This document shows, piece after piece, positions 19,085 through 28,298 of a stretch of DNA of 64,000 bases (position 1 is its first letter; each line of letters opens with the position of its first letter). The notes under the pieces are model-generated. The model was not told where the DNA came from, ran no database searches, and was given only the letters and a program-made list of their open reading frames with translations. Position numbers and translations under genes: made by a program. The stretch comes from Hyperoplus lanceolatus (taxonomy: Eukaryota; Chordata; Actinopteri; Uranoscopiformes; Ammodytidae): contig CM049414.1 in NCBI GenBank assembly GCA_026929865.2, positions 682,001-746,000 of the forward strand, read 5' to 3'.

Positions 19085-22000
19085 ACACACACACTAGGCT
19101 ATGTAGACGGTATAAGGTATAAATTATTTAGGCTAGTAAAGCACACTGCAAACACATTAAAACAACACAGGCCCACACACAGCTACTAAATATGAAAATT
19201 GGATTTGTTTTTAACTCACCATTTGACTCACTTTACTTCTTTACGAGGAAAGCATGAATCCTTGTATACCGTGGGCTATATAAATTCACCTCTTGTAACA
19301 GTTCAAGCCCACAGCAACTGTATGGCTTGACGATGTGCACTGCTGGAACTTAGCCCTACACCGTCTTGTGTTTTTGGTTTCATAATCACAAGTTTGTCTC
19401 GTTATCCGTTTTGTTGGGTTGGTCTCGGAGTTTCGTGACTCCAGTTGTGCTACTTTATGAGGAAGGCCGGGGCGAGATGTGCGACGGCAAATGCAACGTT
19501 CAAGGTGCTCCTCGCAAAACTTAAAAAAAAAAAGGGTTAGGGTTAGTAGGTTGTATTTTGGTGCTCAGTGTGAGAGAGGAGAGAAAGAGAGAGCGTGAGA
19601 GAGGAGAGAGAAAGTTAGAAACTCCAGGGAATGTGTAGGCTATATAGTCGGAATATAGGACCGTCGGCGTAATGCGCCGCCTTTTTGAATAATCGGACAA
19701 ACGGCACTTCGGACCAATGCGTTCCGTTTTCATAACATTGAACCGTCGGCATAGTGGCATGTCGATCTAATGGGAAATATTTCGGACCATTGAGAGGTCG
19801 GAACAATGAGGCGTCGGAATTACGGCATGGCCCCCTCACCTCTTCAAGTTTTTGGACATCTTGTTTGGTCAGAGTCCGATCAACATTAAAACCATTTCTT
19901 GGGTCCAGCACAACAGCTTTCACCTGAGAATGAGAACAGGGAAATGCAGTTTAGAGAGTCGTCCATTTCAGATTTCAGATGTATTTATTTAAAAGAGGGA
20001 GAGTGCATATACAGTGCTGCTTGAAAGTATGTGAACCCCTTGAGCCTATTGGAATTTTATTTATTTTAACCATTATTAATTCATTTTATCAATACCAGTA
20101 TTTTTTAAATTAAATAACAGATGTTTGTTTAACAATTCAACTTTTTTCTTTTCCGGAAAACAATTGTTTAAACAGATTAAAAAAATGATTTGCCAACTTT
20201 TGTATATGTGCAAAAGTCTGTGAACCCTGTGAAAGCTGCATTGCTTAAATGGAGCAGGTAAACACAATCAGATGGGCCAAACTGAGTGATGAAATGGACC
20301 AATTTAATGAGAGATCTTTAGGGATGAACTTGGGCGGCACTAGATTTTACAGATCAAACCAGGTCAGTTTTTAGGCTCACCAAAGTGAACCCATACAGGT
20401 CAGACATGCTAAAAGGGAAAGACAATCTCAGAGGATCTAAGGAATAGAGTTGTGATGTTGCACATTTGTCTGGGGACAGCTATCAATTAATTAAAAAAGT
20501 TTCAGCTCCATCTGTCCACCGTGAGGCAAATCATCTACAAATGGAGAGCTTTAAAGGGAAAATTAGCTGATTTTCAGTGCAGACTACAGCCTCTCGGAGC
20601 CCAGCTCACCAACCCCCCTCCCTGTGAATCCAGGGGGCGGGCTCTAAAAGCACGTGCGAACCAAAACAAACCGTCTGTCCATGCCCATGGTCCGTGCCAG
20701 TTTACTTGTATCATTTCCTGCATTGAAAATTGCATCTTTTCACACAAGCACAGACGAGATCATGGATGAGGATACTTTAAAAAGTGTGTTGGCTGACTGG
20801 AATGAACCAGCAGAGTATTTAGTTGAGCCAGAGAAGCCTACACTGCTGAAGAAATTCAGCGAGGAAATACAGTAGCCTATGCAGAGGCCGAGGCTGCAGC
20901 TGTTTTAGCCTTGGTTAGGGTTAGCCTTGTAAGACAATACAACTGGACCACCATTAGAAACCGAGGGACATTTTCAATATCCCAAAAATAATTTGGAAAA
21001 GACAACAAATACCAGCAAGACCAGGAGGGCAGATGATCATTGAGTGAGTAACATTATTTTTGTCTAGCATGTTGTAACGTTATCTCTGTCAAATTGTGTT
21101 GTCTGAGCCATTGCACTGATGTTGCACTTAGCATGTCTATAGCACTTTCCAGAAGAACCCTTTACAATAGGTCAAATAAAATGACCAGTCTTTTGTTCTT
21201 ACATTGGCTGCTATTGTTACATTATAGCTTTGTGGAGAATAACCACTTGTTTTGTGTTTTACTTTCTTTAGACAAAATCGACTTGTCGCATGTCGGTTCT
21301 TTATTGAGTGGGTGCTCCAAAGGGGAGAGACTTGACAAGGGGACCGCATCGTCTTACCTGATTGTGCCATACAGCGCATCAGAGCCAAATATCCATCTCC
21401 AAATGGTCACTACAGACGACAGGCTGAAGAAGACGCTATATTCAACAGCGGTGTGGGCAGCACAATATTAATGTAGGGGAAACACTGATACTAACTACAG
21501 TAGGCTACTATGCAATTTAGCTCACGTTAGCTTACCTTTATTCGGATTCTTTTTCCCGGGGCTGGGGCTATGCATCACGCCGGTGAATAGGCAACAAGTA
21601 GTATCTTCAGCTTACGCTTACTCCTGCTTCTTTTCTGTTTCCTAAAGTTGGCGCACCAGGCACATTACAGGACAGCATGTTTTTCTTTGTGGTAGTAGTC
21701 CAACAGTGAAATAATACGAAGCGCGCCGCTATTACTGTACAGCTTACACGGGTCGGGTGCGTGCTGTGTCTGTGTGTATGTCACCATGGTAACGCGAGCA
21801 GCTCTGAATCTGGGCAGGCTGCAGAGCTTAGCCCCCGCGCAATGCATCCTGGGGCCTGTAGGAACTGTAAAAACGGCTACGTCAGCCCCGCGTCATCAGT
21901 TTAAATCCGAAATCATTGTGCTCTCTGCCAATTCGGATCAATTTTTTGGGGGCTTTTTTCATTAGACTACTAATATACTCGGCCCTGATATACCATTCAC

Positions 22001-23862
22001 ATGAAAAGGTAAAAGGTTTCCCGTTAAGAGTGACTGAACATCTGCCTAGAAGTGGACTTCCTTCAAAAATATCCACAAGAAAAATGATTTGTCAGTTAAA
22101 AGCCAACCCAAACATTACATCTAGTGATTTTGAAGACCTCCATTGCAACATCTTGGACAGATGTGCACAGTTCCACAATAAGAAGAAAACTCAGTCAACA
22201 TGGCTTTCAAGGGAGGGTTGCTGAAGAAGCCTCTGCTCTCAAAAAAGAACAAAACTGCTTGTCACAACTTCTCCGGAGAGCACCTGGAGATACCTGAAGT
22301 CTTCTGGAGGTCTATTTTGTGAACAGATTAGTCCAAAATTGAACTGTTTGGTCATAACCAAAACCGCCATGTTTGGGTAAAAACACAACTCTGCCTACCA
22401 CCAAAAGAACCTTCTCCCAAGTGAAGAACGGTGGTGGCAAATGGTCTGCAAATCTCTAGATGTAATGTTTGGGTTGGCCTTTACCAGAAAAATCACTTTT
22501 CTTGTGGCGCTTGTGGATATTTTTGAAGGAAGTACACTTCTAGGCAGTATTCAACCTGCAGTGTGTAGAATTTTGGGTTTTATTTCCTAGCAGATTTTGT
22601 AGAAAATAATTATAATATCCATAAGTACGTTTAATTTAGTGCATAATAGCTGAATTTCTTTTTTTGAATTATTATTTTTTTCCTTAGAAAGGGTCTCATA
22701 TATGTCCATATTTCTCCATGCTTTGGACCAAGGCCTTGTCACCGCCATTTTGGAAGTGTCATAGTTGGAATATCATCAGGTGCATTGTTTAAAATGTAGA
22801 ATTGTTCTTGTCCTTGAAGGCCACTGTAGCTTCTGTTATTATTCTAAAGGGTTGGGGTTACCCAGGGAGCGTTGCATTCTAGAACTTTGTAGAACTTTCT
22901 TGATTATGTCATATTACACACTGCACCTTTCAGTCACTCTTAAAGCTCTCCATTTGTAGATGATTTGCCTCACGGTGAACCGATGGAGCTCAAACTTTTT
23001 TAAATTATTGATAGCTGTCCCCAGACAAATGTGCAACATCACAACTCTTCCTGAGATCCCCTGAGATTTTCTTTCCTTTTTGGCATGGCTGGCCTGTATG
23101 GGTCACTTTGGTGAGCCTGAACTGACCTGGTTTGATCTCTGTTTTATCTAGTGCCGCCCAATTTCTTACCTAAAGATATCTCATAACATTGGTCCATTTC
23201 ATCACTCTATTTGGCCCACCTGATTGTGTTTACCTGCTCCATTTAAGCAATGCAGCTCAGGGTTCACAAACTTTTGCACATACAAAAGTTGTCAAATCAT
23301 TTTTTAAATCTGTTTTAACAATTGATTTCCGGAAAAGAAAAATGTTGAATTGATAAACAAACATCTATTATTTCATATTAAAAAATACTGGTATTGATAA
23401 AAATGAATTTATGATGGTTAAACTGAATAAAATTTCAAAATGCTCAAGGGGTTCACATACTTTCAAGCAGCACTGTAGATGAAAATGTACATGTAAACAT
23501 GCAAGATTAGAGCCAGAAGCTAATTTCCATCTTTATTCCCTTTGGTCCATGTTCAATGTGTCCAGGCTAGGACCGCATGCAGTGCAATTGTTTTAATCAT
23601 ATAGCATAGCTGTAGCACATGGTCTCAAAGTTAAATGGAGTATAGCACCGTTTATTATGAAACTATAATTAAAACATAACATCCTTACAGCGTGCGTGTG
23701 TATGAGGCAATAAGCTAGCTAGCTAGTTTGAAAAAGGTTAACAGGGTTACTGACCATGAAAGCCACCAACGTGTCCGACACCACATGTCCTCTGACTGCA
23801 CACTGCAGCACTATTTCACCTATAATGTTTTTAATGACGCTTTCTGCGTGAGCTCGAGACAT
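14923..23862 (-). CDS. cfap206: CFAP206, cilia- and flagella-associated protein 206 (5' part, five exons)
   Basis: Joined exons 23,862-23,755; 19,923-19,840; 18,380-18,290; 18,101-17,913; 15,090-14,923 give about 213 residues in one continuous frame. The product matches the N-terminal third of CFAP206 (C6orf165), an axonemal protein of about 620 residues needed for radial-spoke and central-apparatus organisation in motile cilia and sperm flagella. Recognised family stretches are KAVVLDPRNGFN, TIKMQVYFDMNYT, LESRLxxVxREITDNRA-like sequence, GSPTDI, ELGAF, KKDKE and IVTGIRLFN. The ATG starts MSRAHAESVI, in line with the family start. Introns are filled with transposons. No later exon is visible down to base 1: the rest lies left of the window or is lost. 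The end of the fifth exon (after PHQL) is the least certain boundary. Confidence 0.85.
15180..16263. repeat. Fold-back repeat in CFAP206 intron 4
   Basis: CATAATCAGAGGCCACGCCC at 15,329 and its complement at 16,243-16,262 are arms of about 50 bp including GGGAAAACAC and TAGCGTT. A third related block (AGGCCACGCCCAACATGGGG) lies at 16,182. The outer left part TTTCACACATCG ... CCGCG is typical of fish non-autonomous elements. Ends are not defined. Confidence 0.5.
16264..17912. other. CFAP206 intron 4, remaining part, with a 160-bp-spaced direct repeat
   Basis: Blocks 16,749-16,841 and 16,909-17,000 are direct copies: each has GAGCTTTCATAG-like, AATGAATGGG, GCCATGTTTTAATA and TATAATA-GTCCAG words. 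17,170-17,370 has AGCAATGTG and its inverse CACATTGCTGGGAAAGG plus GTGTGAAAGGGGCTT, the end type of another MITE. No exon is seen. Confidence 0.45.
17913..18101 (-). CDS. cfap206: CFAP206 coding exon 4
   Basis: Acceptor CGTGCAG before GGGAGTTCC, donor ACAG|GTGTCA. Encodes REFLEEIHRSMESRL, SREITDNRAKSRDELDALYR and SSMGSPTDIHIVKEAT. Phase 1 at both ends fits exons 3 and 5. A CA microsatellite abuts the acceptor. Confidence 0.9.
18109..18166. repeat. CA microsatellite at the exon 4 acceptor
   Basis: About 29 CA units, starting only 8 bases from the splice acceptor of CFAP206 exon 4. On the gene strand it is a GT run, in place of a normal polypyrimidine tract. Confidence 0.95.
18290..18380 (-). 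CDS. cfap206: CFAP206 coding exon 3
   Basis: Acceptor CTCTTACAG, donor CCGGC|GTAAGT. Encodes LCLDKLMEKSSPSLDTIKMQ then VYFDMNYTSR, a very conserved part of the family. Confidence 0.92.
18823..19834. mobile_element. hAT-type non-autonomous element abutting the CFAP206 exon 2 splice donor
   Basis: 8-bp target duplications CTCACCTC at 18,815-18,822 and 19,835-19,842 flank a 1,012-bp element. The ends are long inverted repeats of about 95 bp, starting GGGGCTTGCCCGTAATTC on the left and GGGGCCATGCCGTAATTC on the reverse of the right. Both arms share CATTGTTCCGAC, GGTCCGAAATATTTCCCATT and GATCGACATGCC. An 8-bp duplication marks hAT. CA repeats lie at 19,038-19,082. On the gene strand the duplicated word reads GAGGTGAG and is the splice donor itself. 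Confidence 0.88.
19840..19923 (-). CDS. cfap206: CFAP206 coding exon 2
   Basis: Acceptor TTCTCAG, donor GAAGAG|GTGAG. Encodes VKAVVLDPRNGFNVDRTLTK and QDVQKLEE. The last three exon bases and first five intron bases are the copy of the hAT target duplication nearest the exon. Confidence 0.92.
20555..22023. mobile_element. TTAA-flanked insertion nested in the Tc1-like copy
   Basis: TTAA at 20,551-20,554 and 22,024-22,027. Copy c of the host element reads straight across the site (GAGCTTTAAGAGTGACTG), proving the insertion. The ends are weakly similar (AGGGAAAA versus CGGGAAAC), piggyBac or Kolobok style. The interior has a CpG-rich block with a perfect RFX X-box at 21,780-21,793 and a small open frame (MDEDTLKSVLADWNEPAEYL) from 20,763; no transposase core is seen. 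Confidence 0.65.
21780..21793. promoter_or_regulatory. Second RFX X-box match
   Basis: GTCACCATGGTAAC fits GTNRCC-N2-RGYAAC. It lies in CFAP206 intron 1 inside the TTAA-flanked insertion, so it arrived with a mobile element. Confidence 0.45.
22548..22930. mobile_element. Small MITE nested in the right arm of the Tc1-like copy
   Basis: Interrupts the arm between CTTCTAGGCAG and TTCAGTCACTC. Ends are inverted: CCTGCAGTGTGTAGAA and TATTACACACTGCACC. About 380 bp, non-coding. Confidence 0.55.
23755..23862 (-). CDS. cfap206: CFAP206 coding exon 1
   Basis: Begins ATG TCT CGA GCT; donor ATG|GTCAGT. Encodes 36 residues, MSRAHAESVIKNIIGEIVLQ then CAVRGHVVSDTLVAFM. The AESVI ... VAFM frame matches the family N-terminus, which supports this start. 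Confidence 0.9.
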
Positions 23863-23959
23863 TTCTACCGACTTAAAGTAACCGTTATCTTAGCTACACG
23901 CAATTATTTATCACTGATACAGCTAGCTACTTCCATCCACAGCAGCCTGTTGATAACTA

Positions 23960-23973
23960 GTCGCCATGGTAAC
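23960..23973. promoter_or_regulatory. RFX X-box upstream of CFAP206
   Basis: GTCGCCATGGTAAC is a full match to the RFX consensus GTNRCC-N(0-3)-RGYAAC, 98 bp upstream of the CFAP206 ATG. RFX factors drive genes of motile and sensory cilia through this near-palindromic site, usually close to the start of transcription, so control by RFX is likely. Confidence 0.75.
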
Positions 23974-24121
23974 ACAACGTGCTAACCGGGGCTGTGGTGT
24001 GTGACGTTTCCACTCAGAATGTTATGATTGGCCTATCACTTTGGCATTAAAAATCAAGTCTACTAGTCTATATTTAAAAATGCCAAAAAGTGTGAGGGCT
24101 AAATGTATTCAGTGTTCAAAA

Positions 24122-25916
24122 TGTAGGCTAGATATCCGAAAAAGTTGGGACGTTATGTACAACAGAATGTGATAATTTGTTTATGCTTTTTCACATACAA
24201 TCAAGTTAAAACAATACAAAGGCAATATATTTCATGTTTAACCCTATCTATCTCATTGTTTTTTGTGGGCTAAATGCTTATTCTGAATTTGATTCCAGCA
24301 ACACATTTCAAAAAAGTTGGGACTCATGAATTGATAAAGGGGCATCCTATAAAGGTTCAGTCTTCACAAACAATAATGGGGTGAGGCTCACCACTTTGTG
24401 AAGAACTGCAGAGAATTGAAGGATTTCACCATCTACAATCCATAATATATATTAAAAGATTTAGAGAATCCGGAGAAATCTCTGCACACAAGTTAATTAT
24501 TAGAATGTAATGCACATGACCTCAGGTGGCACTGCATTAAAAAATAACTGGATTTTATGAAGTATATCACTACTACATGGGTCATGGAACACTTCAGAAA
24601 ACCATTGTCAGTAAACACAGTTCCTCGCTACATCCACAAATGCAAGTTAAGACTCTACCATGCAAAGTGAAAGCCATATATCAACAACATCCACAAATGC
24701 AGCAGACTTCTCTGGGCCTGGGCTCATCTGACATGGACTGGCTAAAAGTGGAACAGTGTGCTGTGGTCTGAGGAGTCTACATTTCAAATAGTTTTTGTAA
24801 ATCATGGACGTTGTGTCCTCCGGGCTCCAGAGGAAAAGGACCATCCAGATTGTTACCAATACAAAGTTGTAAAGCCAGCGTTTAATAATAATAATAATAA
24901 TAATGGATTGGATTTATATAGCGCTTTTCAAGGCACTCAAAGACGCTTTACAGGGTTCCAGGTTCCATTCATTCACACACAGTCATACTGGTGGTGGTAA
25001 ACTACCATAGTGGCCACAGCTGCCCTGGGGCAGACTGACGGAAGCGTGGCTGCCATTCAGCGCCTACGGCCCCTCCGACCACCACCTCAAACATACAGCA
25101 GTCATACACATTCACATGAGGCAAGGTGGGTGAAGTGTCTTGCCCAAGGACATCGTGGGGATCGAACCGCCAACCGTTGGATCATTGGCCAACCTGCTTA
25201 ACCACCTGATCCACGGTCGCCCCATAATTGTATATTGTGCAGCCCTTATATCAATAGTCTAGTCTTAACCTTTTAAAAGACACAGTTTGTGATGGTATGG
25301 GGGTGGGTTAGTGCCCATAGCATGGGTAACACATCTATGAAGGCACCATTAATGCTGAAAAGTACATACAAGCTTTGGTGCCACATGCCACCATCCAGAC
25401 AACGTCTATTTTAGGGACGTCCCTTCTTATTTGAGCCACATTCTGCACGTCTTAATACAGCTTGGCTTCATAGGAACAGAGTACAGGTACTAGACTGGCT
25501 TTTCTGAAGTCCATACCTGTCTCCAATTGAAAGAATGTGGTGCATTATGAAGCACAAAATATCACAATGGAGACCCCGGAATGTTGAGCCTCTGAAGTTG
25601 TATTTCAAACAAGAATGGAAATAATTTCCCTTTCAAACTGTCAACTATTAATGTCCTCAGTTCCCAAACACTTCCTCAGTGTTGTTAAAAGAAAGGCTGA
25701 TGTAACACAGCGGTAAAAATGCCACTGTCCCAACTTTTTTGAAACATGTTGCAATTTAAAAATGTGCGTATATTTACAAAAAACAATCAAGTTTATCAGT
25801 TTAGTATTTGTACTGTTATTTATTGAATACATGTCAAAGAGGATTAGCAAATTATCAGTTTTATTCACATTTAATATAGTGCAACGTCTCAACTTTTTCA
25901 TATTTTGGGGTTGTAC
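24122..25916 (+). pseudogene. Decayed Tc1-like transposon with transposase relics
   Basis: Ends are inverted: GAAAAAGTTGGGACGTT on the left and AACGTCTCAACTTTTTC on the right. The plus strand carries broken transposase frames: CVTSRG-like helix region near 24,577-24,770, and a DDE part near 25,280-25,625 whose translated pieces resemble HGWGCIS, ARLNTAWLHR and SPIERMW. Several stops and frameshifts make it dead. A different repeat is inserted at 24,882-25,225. Confidence 0.65.
24882..25225. mobile_element. AAT-headed interspersed repeat (TATATAGCGCTTTTC type)
   Basis: An (AAT) run of about eight units precedes GGATTTATATAGCGCTTTTC, TTTACAGGGTTCCA, GGTAAACTACCAT and GGGGATCGAACCGCCAACC. This block is common in fish and other vertebrate genomes as a dispersed element. 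GATCGAACC looks like a B-box-like word, but no A box was found in the right place, so I do not call it a tRNA SINE. Confidence 0.5.
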
Positions 25917-26340
25917 TACTTTGCTGTTTTACAGTAAATGGAATATTTTGCATACACTACTGTTTTTATGGAGTTTGAACCATGTTTGGATTTGTTTGAA
26001 AAAGGCTTTCCAATTTACCTACATAACTTTTCTTTACATCAGAGTCAGTGACATAAGGCCAGCCCATTACCATGGTGAGGTAGGTGAGACTTTATTTTTT
26101 ATATAAATTGGATATGGAAAATTGTAAACCCAACAATTTTTTTTAAGCCAAATGTTGAGGCAATTGAATTGAAGAGCCTCGACTTAATACACTGTAGCCC
26201 TATGACATTAAAAACGGAAAACAGCAACCGCTGACACTAGGTTCTGTTCTAACTGAAGTATTATCCATGTATTTCCTGAGAAGGCAGACAATATGTGTGC
26301 TTACCCGATTAACTTCAATCAGACCTGTGACTGATAAAAG

Positions 26341-28068
26341 TGACAACACAAAATAATGATAAAAATATTTATTATAAAATACAGACGTGACAAATAGAAT
26401 GGTTCGAGTGAAAAATTGCCCAGTCCAGAATGATACAGTACACTTGGAGGAGGAGACCCAGACAAAAGGGGCTTCTTCCTTTCTGCCCTTACACCATAGA
26501 TAACGGAGCTCCCACAGTCACATTTAATGGTTATTTCCACTGAAGAGCTGAACTTGATGACAACCGCATGTCTTTAGAGAGGCAATTCACAGAAATACAA
26601 AAAAAAAACCACACAGGCAGAAGTACATGCAAAAATGTGAAACAAAATGACATGCATCAATATAGAACTCTCCTAAAGGTAAACACAGTATAAATATACA
26701 GGGCTGCAAAAGGCTTTATCAGAATCCATGGTAATTACATTAAAGCAACAGTTTTGGCAGTTGAAACCGATTTCACAAAAATGAACACTACTGCGCAAGT
26801 GGTGAAAAAATTCCACACTACTACTGGTCTCAGATCAGAGGGTATTCCAGAAATACACAGACAATAATTGGCAAAACACTGCACACAGAACACTATAATA
26901 AATTAGAGAACTTCAATAGACATACACTGAAGCTGCAGCAGTAGCATTTCACATCATCTGATTTATTCATCAGACTAATAAAACGGATAGGTATGACCGG
27001 ACCAATACTATGCTTCAAATCTTTACCACAGATTCACACTTCTTTGTTACCAACCCCATACTTAACCCTCGTTGACCAGCAGTCCACTCAACATGTGAGA
27101 AAATGACCATTAGATAGCCGTGACTCCACTACATTTTCAAGAACTCCATATCCCACAAATCTGCACTTTTCTCCTTTCAAATTCACACAATTTGCAGCAG
27201 CAGCAAACATTCAATATCACGGAACCATATATGATGAGTATTGGGGCAACTGCTGGGAGAAAAAAAACATTACAATTCAAAATATTTTTCAGAAGAAATA
27301 GCTTATGACAAAGAAAGGAAGAATTGTGAGTCAAGTAAGCCATAGCATCACAAAAGTCAAGAATATTTTGATGTAAAAAAAAGTTTGTATCTCTCCAGAA
27401 CAGTGGCCCTATGCATCATAAAGAGCAAACTGCTGCTATTATGAAGACATTCCAGTTGTGAACGCTGTACAGTGAGCCTGCTCCTACCAGACCATCGTAC
27501 TGGCACTGATCCAAATTTCTAAATAAAAGCAACTTTCACCATGTTTATCACAACATTAATAATCTGTTATACCAAATTCACTTTAAATTGTTGTATAAAT
27601 ATGCAGCGTTATTTGATATTTGATAAATTTATATACATATAATCAACACATTTCATTATTTAAGACCCTGAATTGCTTATTCAGACATCAATTTAGGGCC
27701 AGCTTCGATTTCTGTCCCTTCACCACAAATATTTAAATACTTAAACTTAAATTCTCAGGACAGAGATACACATTCCCAAAAAGGAAAGACTTAAGACAAA
27801 GTTAAAAGGGCTTTTGAGGGACAATAACGTCGACTGAGGAATTTCACACACCAAAACACCAATTTCATCCTTGCTATGTTGGTGGATAAAGCATAGAGAG
27901 CTTTACAGATCAGGATCCACACTGATGCCAAGGGTCAAACTTGGCTCCACATACAAACACATACGAGACGGACAAACATTTAAAAAGGGTATCAATGCAT
28001 GGCACTGGATTAAGAGCTGTACATATATTGCACCTATAGGTTGAAATACACCTTCCTGCAGTCTTGAC
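26341..28068 (-). other. Probable 3' UTR of the actin-domain gene
   Basis: The stretch after the stop codon has no recognisable transposon, unlike nearly all other non-coding sequence here, and is A/T-rich. Minus-strand AATAAA signals are at 26,967-26,962 and 26,373-26,368. Conservation or transcripts would be needed to fix the end. Confidence 0.4.
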
Positions 28069-28298
28069 TCAGAAGCACTTCCTGAAGACAATCTCTGGTC
28101 CAATCTCGTCGTACTCCTCTTGACTGATCCAAGCAGAGCTGAAGCTGGGCAGGTTAGCCAGCGCTGCCCCTCCCCTCCACACTGAGAAGTCTCTATGCTG
28201 GGGGCTGGAGACACGGACACTCTCCCCCATCTCTCCAGCCAGTCCAACCATCTCATCCTGAAGCCGCTCGGGCAGGCCGGCAAGCTGAGTGTTTCCCC
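28069..28298 (-). CDS. Actin-domain exon 7 (last; residues 1,497-1,572)
   Basis: Acceptor TTTAAG, stop TGA at 28,071-28,069. Encodes [17 protein letters not shown] ..., [13 protein letters not shown] and [20 protein letters not shown]. It matches the actin C-terminus closely (WISKQEYDE-GPSIV-RKCF). Confidence 0.93.

Larger units (their letters stand above)
20012..23475. mobile_element. Tc1/mariner-like element with long inverted arms, copy a (in CFAP206 intron 1)
   Basis: Ends CAGTGCTGCTTGAAAGTATG and its complement, each bordered by the dinucleotide TA (20,010-20,011; 23,476-23,477), as for Tc1/mariner. The arms extend about 500-600 bp and include a decayed transposase helix-turn-helix region ([34 protein letters not shown]). 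Two later insertions are nested inside (20,555-22,023 and about 22,548-22,930). Related copies are at 30,780-33,370 and 52,548-53,170. Confidence 0.75.
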
